Shown here: positions 16,362 through 24,709 of the stretch, in pieces | How positions within the stretch are numbered: the first letter of the stretch is position 1 | How the letters are laid out: each line of letters starts with the position of its first letter | Assembly (NCBI GenBank): GCA_900544305.1 | Contig: UQUV01000018.1 | Location: 1 to 54,729, forward strand | Direction of reading: 5' to 3' | Length of the DNA: 54,729 nt | Source: an uncultured Porphyromonadaceae bacterium | Lineage (GTDB): Bacteria > Bacteroidota > Bacteroidia > Bacteroidales > Muribaculaceae | Notes under the pieces: model-generated | Seen by the model: only the letters and a program-made list of their open reading frames with translations | Told to the model about the DNA's origin: nothing | Database searches by the model: none | Made by a program: the position numbers and the translations under genes

Positions 16362-17435
16362 ATGAAGAAAGTACTTGCCATATTGACGATGTTGGTTCTT
16401 GCGGTTGCCATGCCGCTGACGGCATCAGCTTCGGGCGACTCTTCGGAGGAATTCGACCCGAAGGAAGTGATATTCCACCACCTCGGTGATGGTTACGGTT
16501 GGGAAGTGCCTTTTTCACATACGCACCGCATACCGTTGCCGGTGATTGTCTTCGACAAGGAAGGCAGTCTGCATATGTTCAGCTCGTCGCGCATTACTGG
16601 CGGCGAATCGTATACCGACAATGGGGTTGAGTTTGTATTGCCTCACGAAGGTGAATACAGCGGCAAGGTGGTGCAGGTGATGTCCGACGGAAGCTATTAC
16701 CGTCCGTTGGATTTCTCGATAACTAAAAATGTGTGCGCCCTGTTCATTTCTGCCTTCATTGTGATTTTGATGGCGTTCTCGATGGTTCGCTACTACAAGA
16801 AGAAAGGAATGAAGGCTCCCCGCAAAGGTGCCGGTTTCTACGAAACGATTTTCGACTTTATCTATAGCGGCGTTTTGAAAGGAACTCTTGGCGACAAAGC
16901 TCCAAAATTTGCCGGCTATCTGATGACCGTGTTCTTCTTTATCTTTACGATGAACCTTCTCGGTCTGATAGTCATTTTCCCGGGCGGTGCCAACCTTACG
17001 GGTAATGTGGCAGTCACTTTGGTGCTGGCTCTCTGCACATTCTTAATTACGAACATTAAAGGCAATAAGCATTATTGGAAGGATATCTTCTGGCCCGACG
17101 TTCCGTTGATGCTGAAGTTTCCGTTACCGATTATGCCTATCATAGAGCTGTTCGGTACCATTACAAAGCCGGCAGCCCTGTGTGTCCGTCTGTTCGCCAA
17201 TATGATGGGCGGTCATATGATTGTCATCGTGTTGACGCTCCTTATTTTCATCTTCGCGAAATTCGGTGCCGCTGTTTTGTCGGTAACGACAGCCGTGTCG
17301 ATGGCATTCTCGTTGTTCATGCTTCTGCTTGACGTGCTGATCAGCTTCATCCAGGCGTATGTGTTCACGATGCTGTCTACGCTGTTTATCTCGCTGGCTG
17401 TATCCGGAGGGCACGAGGAAGAAGCAAAACATTAA
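16362..17435 (+). CDS. atpB: Fo ATP synthase subunit a with secreted N-terminal extension
   Basis: A 357-residue subunit a (a typical one is about 230-270). The extra N-terminus carries a signal peptide (MKKVLAILTMLVLAVAM... TASA) and about 90 periplasmic residues before the first membrane helix near residue 125. The conserved core follows: FFIFTMNLLGLIVIFPGG, LPIMPIIELFGTITKPAALCVRLFANMMGGH with the essential Arg (about residue 276), and the last helix LISFIQAYVFTMLSTLFISLA. I prefer the ATG at 16362, five bases after the atpC stop; an ATG at 16344 in frame would overlap atpC and spoil the signal peptide. The extension is known in Bacteroidota. Confidence 0.95.
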   Translation: MKKVLAILTMLVLAVAMPLTASASGDSSEEFDPKEVIFHHLGDGYGWEVPFSHTHRIPLPVIVFDKEGSLHMFSSSRITGGESYTDNGVEFVLPHEGEYSGKVVQVMSDGSYYRPLDFSITKNVCALFISAFIVILMAFSMVRYYKKKGMKAPRKGAGFYETIFDFIYSGVLKGTLGDKAPKFAGYLMTVFFFIFTMNLLGLIVIFPGGANLTGNVAVTLVLALCTFLITNIKGNKHYWKDIFWPDVPLMLKFPLPIMPIIELFGTITKPAALCVRLFANMMGGHMIVIVLTLLIFIFAKFGAAVLSVTTAVSMAFSLFMLLLDVLISFIQAYVFTMLSTLFISLAVSGGHEEEAKH

Positions 17436-17490
17436 AATAAAAAAGTAACAAAAAAATAAATTAATAATTAACCATTAAAACTGAATTACT

Positions 17491-17754
17491 ATGTTAGGAA
17501 TGATTTTAGCGCAAGCTGCAGAGGCTGTTATGTCTCTCGGTCTTGACAAACTTGGAGCTTGTTTAGGTGCTGCAATCGCTGCAATCGGTGCAGGTATCGG
17601 TATCGGTAAGATTGGTGCAGCTGCAATGGAAGCAATCGCTCGTCAACCGGAATCAGCAGGCGACATTCGTAGTAATATGATCGTTATTGCTGCCTTGGTA
17701 GAAGGTGTGGCACTGTTCGGTGTTATCGTTTGTATTATTTCGTTGTTTATCTAA
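17491..17754 (+). CDS. atpE: Fo ATP synthase subunit c
   Basis: An 87-residue proteolipid with two helices joined by the loop ARQPESAGDI. The ion-binding Glu is residue 71 (AALVEGVALF). In Na+-type rings Glu is followed by Ser and a Gln is present in helix 1; here the positions are Gly72 and Ile38, so the ring is probably proton-specific (inference by alignment with the Ilyobacter tartaricus subunit c recalled from knowledge). The preceding 55-bp gap is very AT rich, a common feature that raises translation of this multicopy subunit. Confidence 0.96.
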   Translation: MLGMILAQAAEAVMSLGLDKLGACLGAAIAAIGAGIGIGKIGAAAMEAIARQPESAGDIRSNMIVIAALVEGVALFGVIVCIISLFI

Positions 17755-17773
17755 ACAATTAAAAGGATAACAG

Positions 17774-18271
17774 ATGGAATTGTTCACGCCCGAAATTGGC
17801 TTGGTATTCTGGATGTTCGTTGTCCTGGTGCTTTTGTGCCTGCTTTTGGGAAAATTTGCATGGCCTGCCATCATTAAAAGTATGGAGTCCCGTGCGGATT
17901 TGATTGACAAAGGCGTGCTCTATGCACAGGAAGCTAAAGAACAGTTGGACAATGCTAAGGCTGAGGCGAACAAGTTCATCCTTGAAGCACAAAAACAACA
18001 GTCTGAAATATTGCGCGAAGCCGCCCGCATGAAAGCGCAGATCATCGAAGACGCCAAGGTTGCAGCAACCGAGGAAGCTCAGAAGGTGATGGACGCCGCC
18101 AAACTGGCTATCGAGCAGCAGCGCAAAGAGGCAGAATTGCAGATTCGTAATGAAGTGAGCTCTTTTGCCCTTCAGATTGCTGAAAAATTGCTCCGTGATA
18201 GGATGGCTGATGACAAGGCTCAGTCACAGCTTGTGGAAAAATTGCTGAGCGAGATTGAAACTAAAAACTAA
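17774..18271 (+). CDS. atpF: Fo ATP synthase subunit b
   Basis: A 165-residue stator protein with one N-terminal transmembrane helix (about residues 7-30) and a long, highly charged, Ala-rich coiled coil up to the C-terminus. The length and pattern equal those of classical b subunits. It forms the peripheral stalk that holds F1 against rotation. It lies 19 nt after atpE and 11 nt before atpH. Only one b gene is present, so it should homodimerise. Confidence 0.95.
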   Translation: MELFTPEIGLVFWMFVVLVLLCLLLGKFAWPAIIKSMESRADLIDKGVLYAQEAKEQLDNAKAEANKFILEAQKQQSEILREAARMKAQIIEDAKVAATEEAQKVMDAAKLAIEQQRKEAELQIRNEVSSFALQIAEKLLRDRMADDKAQSQLVEKLLSEIETKN

Positions 18272-18282
18272 AATTTACGGAT

Positions 18283-18828
18283 ATGAATGAAGGACTGATT
18301 CCTAATCGCTATGCAAAGGCTTTGTACGATTTTGCTTCCGAGCAGAATGCTGCAGAAGGCGTTTACGCCGAAACGCAGCGTCTTGCCGCAAGCTACACTT
18401 TGCAGAACGATTTGGCGAAAGCTGTAGAAAATCCTTTCCTGTCGGTTGCCGACAAGGAAAATTTATTGCTTGCAGCATCGGGGGCAGCTCCTACTGGGTG
18501 TCTCGGTAAGTTTTTCAAACTCGTTTTCAGTCGTGGTCGTGAATCCATGTTGCCGTCAATGGCTCTGGCTTACGGAAAGATGTACCGTGAAGCCAACAAC
18601 ATTGCCCAGGTGGCAATCACTACGGCTTCACCGCTTCCGAAAGAAGCGATGGCAAAAATCAAGGATTCCGTACAATCTTATTTGAGCGGAAAGAAGTTGG
18701 AATACACCGAAGCGGTCGACGCTTCGCTGATTGGCGGTTTCACTGTCAAGGTCGATTCCAAACTGCTCGATGCTTCGATAAGCAATGAATTAAGAAAATT
18801 GCGTTTAAAACTCCTAAGTAATAAATAA
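18283..18828 (+). CDS. atpH: F1 ATP synthase delta subunit
   Basis: A 181-residue protein with the OSCP/delta pattern: the N-terminal helical bundle (PNRYAKALYDFASEQ) and the C-terminal region with the family motif KVDSKLLDASISNELRKLRLKL. It links the top of F1 to the b-subunit stalk. The gene ends one nucleotide before the atpA start, so the two are probably translationally coupled. Confidence 0.95.
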   Translation: MNEGLIPNRYAKALYDFASEQNAAEGVYAETQRLAASYTLQNDLAKAVENPFLSVADKENLLLAASGAAPTGCLGKFFKLVFSRGRESMLPSMALAYGKMYREANNIAQVAITTASPLPKEAMAKIKDSVQSYLSGKKLEYTEAVDASLIGGFTVKVDSKLLDASISNELRKLRLKLLSNK

Positions 18829-18829
18829 A

Positions 18830-20410
18830 ATGATTGACCCAAGTGAGATTTCAGACATTCTGAAACAACAGCTCGACGGGCTGAAGGAAAAGGCTGCGTT
18901 CGAGGAGGTTGGGACAGTGCTCAATGTGGGCGACGGTGTAGCCCACGTCTACGGCCTTGAGAATGTTGAGGCAAACGAACTGGTGACTTTCGAAAACGGA
19001 GCTACCGGCGTTGCCATGAACCTCGAGGAAAGCAACGTGGGTGTAATCTTGCTCGACAAGGTGAATGAGGTGACCGAAAACATGTCGGTGCGTCGTTCCG
19101 GCGAAATTGCCTCTATTCCTGTTGGCGAAGGGTTGATTGGTCGTGTCATCAATGTTCTTGGTGAACCTATCGACGGCAACGGTCCTATCGGTGGCGAACT
19201 TATTCGTCTGCCGCTCGACCGTAAGGCTCCGGGTGTTATCTTCCGTCAGCCGGTAAAACAGCCGTTGCAGACTGGTTTGAAGGCTGTCGACTCGATGATT
19301 CCAATCGGTCGCGGACAGCGTGAGCTTATCATCGGTGACCGTCAGATTGGTAAGACAGCTATTGCCATCGATACCATTATCAACCAACGCAAATCCTTTG
19401 AAGAGGGTAAACCTGTTTACTGTATATATGTAGCTATCGGACAAAAAGCTTCATCAATCGCTGCGCTTGTCAACACATTGCGCAAGCACGGTGCGATGGA
19501 CTATACGGTTGTGGTTGCCGCCACAGCTTCCGATTCAGCTGCCATGCGCTACTATTCTCCGTTTGCGGGTGCCGCTATCGGTGAATATTTCCGTGATACC
19601 GGCCGCGACGCTTTGATTGTTTACGATGACTTGTCGAAGCAGGCTGTGGCTTATCGTGAAATTTCGTTGATTTTGAAGCGTCCTTCCGGACGTGAAGCAT
19701 ATCCGGGCGATATCTTCTATCTGCACTCCCGTCTGTTGGAGCGTGCGGCAAAAATCATCGACAACAACGATGTGGCAAAGAACATGAACGACCTTCCTGA
19801 AGTGTTGAAGCCGATGGTGAAGGGTGGCGGTTCGCTGACTGCGCTTCCTATCATTGAAACACAGGCGGGCGACGTTTCTGCCTATATCCCGACGAACGTG
19901 ATTTCCATCACCGACGGTCAGATATTCTTGGAAACGGCTCTGTTCAACCGCGGTATCCGTCCGGCCATCAACGTCGGTATTTCCGTGTCGCGTGTCGGCG
20001 GTAACGCCCAAATCAAGGCAATGAAGAAGATTGCCGGTACGTTGAAGATTGACCAGGCTCAGTTCCGTGAGTTGGAATCGTTCACCAAGTTCGGTGGCGA
20101 CCTCGACCCTGTGACTGCGCGTGTCATCGACAAAGGACGAAAGAACGAACGTCTTCTTATTCAGGCACAATATCAGCCAATGGCAGTAGAAGAGCAGATT
20201 GCAGTCATTTTCTGCGGTACTCGCGGACTGCTTGCCGATGTGCCGATGGACAAGGTGGCCGATTTCGAGAAATCGTTCCTTCAGCTCCTTCAGGTACGTC
20301 ACCGCAAGGACGTGCTCGATGTGCTCAAGACCGACGTATTGAACGACGAGATTGAAGAGAAGTTAACGGCAGCAGCGAAAGAAGTTACTGCGAAATATGC
20401 ACAGCAATAA
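18830..20410 (+). CDS. atpA: F1 ATP synthase alpha subunit
   Basis: A 526-residue non-catalytic nucleotide-binding subunit. It has the Walker A loop GDRQIGKT (residues 169-176), the conserved VYDDLSKQAVAYR and the family signature for the alpha/beta C-terminal region (PAINVGISVSRVGGNAQIKAMK). Together with beta it builds the F1 hexamer. It lies directly behind atpH and 10 nt before atpG. Length is as expected. Confidence 0.98.
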   Translation: MIDPSEISDILKQQLDGLKEKAAFEEVGTVLNVGDGVAHVYGLENVEANELVTFENGATGVAMNLEESNVGVILLDKVNEVTENMSVRRSGEIASIPVGEGLIGRVINVLGEPIDGNGPIGGELIRLPLDRKAPGVIFRQPVKQPLQTGLKAVDSMIPIGRGQRELIIGDRQIGKTAIAIDTIINQRKSFEEGKPVYCIYVAIGQKASSIAALVNTLRKHGAMDYTVVVAATASDSAAMRYYSPFAGAAIGEYFRDTGRDALIVYDDLSKQAVAYREISLILKRPSGREAYPGDIFYLHSRLLERAAKIIDNNDVAKNMNDLPEVLKPMVKGGGSLTALPIIETQAGDVSAYIPTNVISITDGQIFLETALFNRGIRPAINVGISVSRVGGNAQIKAMKKIAGTLKIDQAQFRELESFTKFGGDLDPVTARVIDKGRKNERLLIQAQYQPMAVEEQIAVIFCGTRGLLADVPMDKVADFEKSFLQLLQVRHRKDVLDVLKTDVLNDEIEEKLTAAAKEVTAKYAQQ

Positions 20411-20420
20411 CATTTAGAAT

Positions 20421-21293
20421 ATGTCAACGTTAAGAGAACTAAAAGGAAGAATCGGCTCGGTCGCGTCGTCGGAAAAAATCACCGGCGCGATGAAGATGAT
20501 TTCATCCGCCAAGATGCACAAGGCAGAACAGGCCTTGAGCCGTGTCGTACCTTTCAGGAATCAGTTGCAGACGATTATGGGCAACCTTCTCTCGACTGAT
20601 GCGGAATACGATTCCGAGTTGACAGAAGTTCGAGATGTGAAAGCTACAGCACTTGTCGTGTTAGGTTCGGACGATGGTCTGTGCGGTGCCTACAACATCA
20701 ACATTTTCAAGCAGCTCCTGGCGCGTGTCAACGAGCTGCGCGAAAAAGATGCGGCACTTCACATTACCATTTATCCGATTGGCAAGAAAATGGCGAAAGC
20801 CGTTTCCAAACTGAAAGTCAGCGGTGTGGATATCTGCAAGCTGGACGTTACGACCAAGAGCGACCTCGCGGCAATCCGCAGCGTAACCGAATCGTTGAAA
20901 ACTGATTTCCTTGCTCACAAGGTAGATTGTGTCGAAATTGTTTCGATGCACTATCTGAGTGCCGGAAAGCAGGTTTTGCGTCGACAACAGTTGCTCCCTG
21001 TATCGCCTGAAGCCTTTGGAAATGTTAATAACAGCAATCGGCCGTATATTTTTGAGCCGGATGTTAATAAAATTTACAATACTATATTACCTTTGTACAT
21101 TATTTCTGTAATGCAGGAAGTTTTTATCCAAAATTCAGCATCAGAACAGGCTGCGAGGGTAATGGCAATGCAGAGTGCAAACGACAATGCAGTGAAACTG
21201 CTCGACTCGTTGAAGTTAGAGTTCAATAAACTTCGTCAGCAGAGTATTACAACAGAGCTGTTGGATATTCTTGGCGGACAAGTTGAAAAATAA
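20421..21293 (+). CDS. atpG: F1 ATP synthase gamma subunit
   Basis: A 290-residue rotor shaft subunit. The N-terminal helix has LRELKGRIGSVASSEKITGAMKMISSAKMHKA, and the C-terminal helix has the typical EQAARVMAMQSANDNAVKLLDSLKLEFNKLRQQSITTELLDIL pattern (quoted here only as landmarks near residues 235-285). The central domain contains SDDGLCGAYNINIFK. It is the last ATP synthase gene; a terminator-like hairpin follows 25 bp after its stop codon, before nuoI. Confidence 0.97.
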   Translation: MSTLRELKGRIGSVASSEKITGAMKMISSAKMHKAEQALSRVVPFRNQLQTIMGNLLSTDAEYDSELTEVRDVKATALVVLGSDDGLCGAYNINIFKQLLARVNELREKDAALHITIYPIGKKMAKAVSKLKVSGVDICKLDVTTKSDLAAIRSVTESLKTDFLAHKVDCVEIVSMHYLSAGKQVLRRQQLLPVSPEAFGNVNNSNRPYIFEPDVNKIYNTILPLYIISVMQEVFIQNSASEQAARVMAMQSANDNAVKLLDSLKLEFNKLRQQSITTELLDILGGQVEK

Positions 21294-21303
21294 GCAGACA
21301 TCA

Positions 21304-21344
21304 GAAAGGGGTTAACATACCGGACCCCTTTCCGGTGTTTTTTG
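21304..21344 (+). terminator. Terminator between atpG and nuoI with a competing upstream stem
   Basis: ACCGGA (21319-21324) pairs with TCCGGT (21331-21336) around the 6-nt loop CCCCTT, and is followed by GTTTTTTG. Upstream, GAAAGGGG (21304-21311) is complementary to CCCCTTTC (21325-21332), which overlaps the loop and the right arm. The two structures could compete or form a pseudoknot. This would give partial readthrough into nuoI-N. Confidence 0.65.
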
Positions 21345-21400
21345 AGTTTAAATTAAATATAAGCCGGTATTTTATTGAAAGTAGGACAGAACTTATTTTT

Positions 21401-21901
21401 ATGAGTAGTGTAAAAGAGTACTTCTCCGGATTAGGTAAGGGCGTAGCCAGCCTTGTTAAGGGAATGCAGGTGACCGGTAAAGAGTTCCTGACCCCTAAAG
21501 TTACAGAAGAGTATCCTGACAATCGCGCGAATTTGAACATCGGCGAGCGTTTCCGCGGTACGCTTGAGTTTATTTATGACGAAGAAGGCAATCACAAATG
21601 CATAGCGTGTGGATTGTGTCAGATGAACTGCCCGAACGGCACCATCAAAGTGGTGACGAAGATGGTTGACCTTCCAGACGGAAAAAAGAAAAGAAAACTT
21701 GACAAGTATCTCTACGATCTTGGTAGCTGTACATTCTGTCAGTTGTGTGTGACATCGTGTCCTCATGATGCCATTCATTTTGTGACTGATTTTGAACATG
21801 CCGTCTTCACACGTTCAAAATTGGTAAAGCAATTGAACTATCTTCCTGAGAAGGAAGTTGTAGCGGCTCCTGCTGCTGAATCAACATCTAAACCGGAATA
21901 A
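21401..21901 (+). CDS. nuoI: Complex I subunit I, two 4Fe-4S clusters
   Basis: A 166-residue ferredoxin-like subunit. The two ligand sets are complete: Cys67, 70, 73, 77 (CIACGLCQMNCPNG) and Cys110, 113, 116, 120 (CTFCQLCVTSCPHD). They carry clusters N6a and N6b to NuoB. I chose the ATG at 21401; a reading from 21335 is open but begins inside the terminator hairpin and adds an unrelated segment. nuoJ starts 17 nt after its stop. Because NuoEFG are missing, electrons must enter the complex at or near this subunit; the donor is unknown (ferredoxin and flavodoxin have been suggested for such 11-subunit complexes). Confidence 0.96.
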   Translation: MSSVKEYFSGLGKGVASLVKGMQVTGKEFLTPKVTEEYPDNRANLNIGERFRGTLEFIYDEEGNHKCIACGLCQMNCPNGTIKVVTKMVDLPDGKKKRKLDKYLYDLGSCTFCQLCVTSCPHDAIHFVTDFEHAVFTRSKLVKQLNYLPEKEVVAAPAAESTSKPE

Positions 21902-21918
21902 AATTAAAGTAATTATAT

Positions 21919-22437
21919 ATGAATGTAGTAGGTAATTCAATCGTGTATTGCGTGGTTGCTCTTGCAATCATCGTATTCTCGGTACTTTCGGTTACTTCAC
22001 GCAAAATCTTGCGGGCTGCTACCTATCTGCTGTTCACATTGTTTGCTACGGCTATTCTGTATTTCCACATGGGATTTGAATTCCTGGGTGCAGTTCAGCT
22101 GGCAGTCTATGCGGGCGGTATTCTGGTGTTGTTCGTATTCTCGATTTTGCTGACCAGCAAACCGGGGGACAAGGCCGAGATGTTGACCTCGAAGAAAAGA
22201 GGCTTGGGCCTGATAGCCGCCATCTTTGGCGTTGCAGTCTGTGGCTTTGCCTTAGTGTCTTATTTCGCTGCAAACGGCGCAACATTGTACAATACAATGA
22301 TGACGCTCGACATGGAACGAATCGGACATGCGTTGCTCGGAACTGAAAAATTTCAGTACCTTCTCCCGTTCGAGGCAATCAGTGTGTTATTATTGGCATG
22401 TATAATCGGTGGCATAACCATTGCCCGTAAAAGATAG
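21919..22437 (+). CDS. nuoJ: Complex I subunit J
   Basis: A 172-residue subunit with five predicted transmembrane helices. The third helix region FLGAVQLAVYAGGILVLFVFSILLT is the conserved core in which a pi-bulge helps to couple quinone reduction to proton movement. Gaps of 17 nt upstream (nuoI) and 9 nt downstream (nuoK) show it is in the same transcript. Confidence 0.95.
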   Translation: MNVVGNSIVYCVVALAIIVFSVLSVTSRKILRAATYLLFTLFATAILYFHMGFEFLGAVQLAVYAGGILVLFVFSILLTSKPGDKAEMLTSKKRGLGLIAAIFGVAVCGFALVSYFAANGATLYNTMMTLDMERIGHALLGTEKFQYLLPFEAISVLLLACIIGGITIARKR

Positions 22438-22446
22438 GACTAAGCT

Positions 22447-22758
22447 ATGGAACTGTCAATTTTATATTATTTGATTCCGAGCCTGATTATGTTCGGCGCG
22501 GGAGTTTATGGTTTTATCACCAGAAAGAATTTGATTGCTATCCTGATTTCTTTGGAATTGATGTTGAACGCTGTTGACATCAACTTTGTTGTGTTCAACC
22601 GTTTCCTTTTCCCGGGTCAGTTGGAAGGAATGTTCTTCACATTGTTTGCAATTGCCATAGCCGCAGCAGAAACAGCATTAGCAATAGCCATTATCATCAA
22701 TATTTTCCGTGTGACGAAGAATGTTGATGTGCAGAATTTAACTAAAATGAAATTTTAA
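22447..22758 (+). CDS. nuoK: Complex I subunit K
   Basis: A 103-residue subunit with three transmembrane helices. The two essential membrane glutamates are visible, one in LISLELMLNAVDINFV and one in AIAAAETALAIAII. It is an antiporter-fold-derived part of the membrane arm. It lies between nuoJ and nuoL with gaps of 9 and 5 nt. Confidence 0.96.
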   Translation: MELSILYYLIPSLIMFGAGVYGFITRKNLIAILISLELMLNAVDINFVVFNRFLFPGQLEGMFFTLFAIAIAAAETALAIAIIINIFRVTKNVDVQNLTKMKF

Positions 22759-22763
22759 GGCTT

Positions 22764-24683
22764 ATGGAATTGTCATATTCAATAATAACATTACTTCTAC
22801 CGTTGTTCATGTTCTTCGTACTTGGACTTCTTGGCATGAAAATGCCGAAGCAGGTTTCAGGCGTTTTGGGAACAGTTGCAATGTTGGTTACTACGGTTAT
22901 TGCCTATGGCGTAGCCTTGACATACTTTTTTGATCCGCAATATACGGTCGACGGTGTCCGTCTGCCGGTTGAAGTGTTCAACGCCACTTGGTTGACACTT
23001 GGCGACAAACTTCATGTGGATATGGGTGTATTCATTGACCCGATTTCGGCTATGATGCTGATTGTCATCACAACCATTTCTTTGATGGTACACCTTTACA
23101 GCTTGGGTTACATGCACGGTGAAAAGGGTTTCCAACGCTACTATGCGTTCCTTTCACTCTTTACCTTCTCAATGTTGGGTCTGGTAGTTGCAACCAATAT
23201 TTTCCAGATGTTCATCTTCTTTGAAATGGTGGGTGTTTCATCTTACTTGCTTATCGGTTTCTACTATCACAAGAACTCTGCCGTATCAGCTTCCAAGAAA
23301 GCGTTCATCGTTACTCGTTTCGCTGACCTTGGTTTCTTGATTGGTATCATGTTGCTGGCTTACTATTGCGGTACTTTCGACTTCCAGTCGTTGATGAGCA
23401 ATCCGGGTGCCATCGTCAGCAACGCTGCCGGTGTGACATTCATGGGCTGTTCAGCCGCTTCTTGGGCATTGGCTCTCATCTTCATGGGTGGTGCAGGTAA
23501 ATCTGCAATGTTCCCGTTGCACATCTGGTTGCCGGATGCTATGGAAGGTCCTACTCCTGTATCCGCACTTATCCACGCTGCAACAATGGTCGTTGCCGGT
23601 GTATTCTTGGTTGCAAGAATGTTCCCGATGTACGTGTTCACTCCTGAAGTGCTCGACTTGATTACAGCTACCGGTGCCATCACTGCTTTGTATGCTGCAG
23701 TAGTTGCCTGCGTACAGACCGATATCAAGCGTGTGCTTGCTTTCTCAACCATTTCTCAGATTGCATTCATGTTCACCGCTCTTGGTGTTGCCCGTCCGGA
23801 GCTTCACGAAGGTGTTGGTTACATGGCTTCCATGTTCCACTTGTTCACTCACGCAATGTTCAAGGGCTTGCTCTTCCTTTGCGCCGGTGCAATTATCCAC
23901 ATGGTTCACAGCAATGAAATGGACGCTATGGGTAACCTTCGCAAATATATGCCGATTACTCACATCGCATTCCTTATCGCATGTCTTGCCATCGCAGGTA
24001 TTCCTCCGTTTGCAGGTTTCTTCAGTAAGGATGAAATCCTTGTTGCCACATATCTGCAAAGCCCGTTCTGGGGTGTATGGATGTCGGCTGTTGCCGGTTT
24101 GACAGCATTCTATATGTTCCGTCTTTACTACCGCATTTTCTGGTGGAACAAGCCTGACTATTCACACCACACACCGCACGACTGCGAATGGGTGATGACA
24201 GTGCCTTTGGTAATTCTTGCCGTTATTTCATGTTTGGCAGGTTTCATTCCTTTCGGACATTTCGTTACTTACAACGGCGAAAACTACGATATCCACATGA
24301 ACTGGGGTGTAGCTGGTCCGAGCATCGCTATCGCTGTAGTGGGAATCGCATTGGCTACTGTGCTTTATCGTAAAGAAAACCCGATGCCTGACCGTCTCGC
24401 TAATTCGATGAAGGGTCTGTATCGCGCTGCATACCGTCGCTTTTACATGGACGAGCTCTATATGTTCGTCACTCACAAAATCATCTTCAACGTTATTTGT
24501 CGCGGAATCCAGTGGTTCGACACTCATATTATCGACAATACGTGGAACAGATTGGCAAATGCTACAAACAGCATTTCTTTTGCAATCCGCAAGCTTCAAT
24601 CAGGTTCTATCCAGATGTACGTATGGATTTATTTGGTGGGAGCGTTGCTACTTGCAGCAGTTTCTTGTTTGTTCTTAATCTAA
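22764..24683 (+). CDS. nuoL: Complex I subunit L, antiporter-like
   Basis: A 639-residue membrane subunit of the Mrp-antiporter fold. Core landmarks include FFEMVGVSSYLLIGFYYHKNSA, HIWLPDAMEGPTPVSALIHAATMV and FKGLLFLCAGAIIHMVHSNEMDAMG. The C-terminal about 120 residues (from the DRLANSMKGLYRAAYRRFY region) form the long lateral helix plus the last membrane anchor. It is the distal proton-pumping subunit. Length matches the family. Confidence 0.97.
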   Translation: MELSYSIITLLLPLFMFFVLGLLGMKMPKQVSGVLGTVAMLVTTVIAYGVALTYFFDPQYTVDGVRLPVEVFNATWLTLGDKLHVDMGVFIDPISAMMLIVITTISLMVHLYSLGYMHGEKGFQRYYAFLSLFTFSMLGLVVATNIFQMFIFFEMVGVSSYLLIGFYYHKNSAVSASKKAFIVTRFADLGFLIGIMLLAYYCGTFDFQSLMSNPGAIVSNAAGVTFMGCSAASWALALIFMGGAGKSAMFPLHIWLPDAMEGPTPVSALIHAATMVVAGVFLVARMFPMYVFTPEVLDLITATGAITALYAAVVACVQTDIKRVLAFSTISQIAFMFTALGVARPELHEGVGYMASMFHLFTHAMFKGLLFLCAGAIIHMVHSNEMDAMGNLRKYMPITHIAFLIACLAIAGIPPFAGFFSKDEILVATYLQSPFWGVWMSAVAGLTAFYMFRLYYRIFWWNKPDYSHHTPHDCEWVMTVPLVILAVISCLAGFIPFGHFVTYNGENYDIHMNWGVAGPSIAIAVVGIALATVLYRKENPMPDRLANSMKGLYRAAYRRFYMDELYMFVTHKIIFNVICRGIQWFDTHIIDNTWNRLANATNSISFAIRKLQSGSIQMYVWIYLVGALLLAAVSCLFLI

Positions 24684-24709
24684 AAGTTGACGGATAAAAA
24701 AATTAAGTT

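Noticed and set aside
17491..17754. Sodium-driven ATP synthase
   Set aside because: The Gln in helix 1 and the Ser after the essential Glu, needed for sodium binding, are replaced by Ile38 and Gly72.
21335..21400. Longer nuoI reading from 21335
   Set aside because: It would start within the terminator stem and add 22 residues with no similarity to NuoI; the ATG at 21401 fits the family start.
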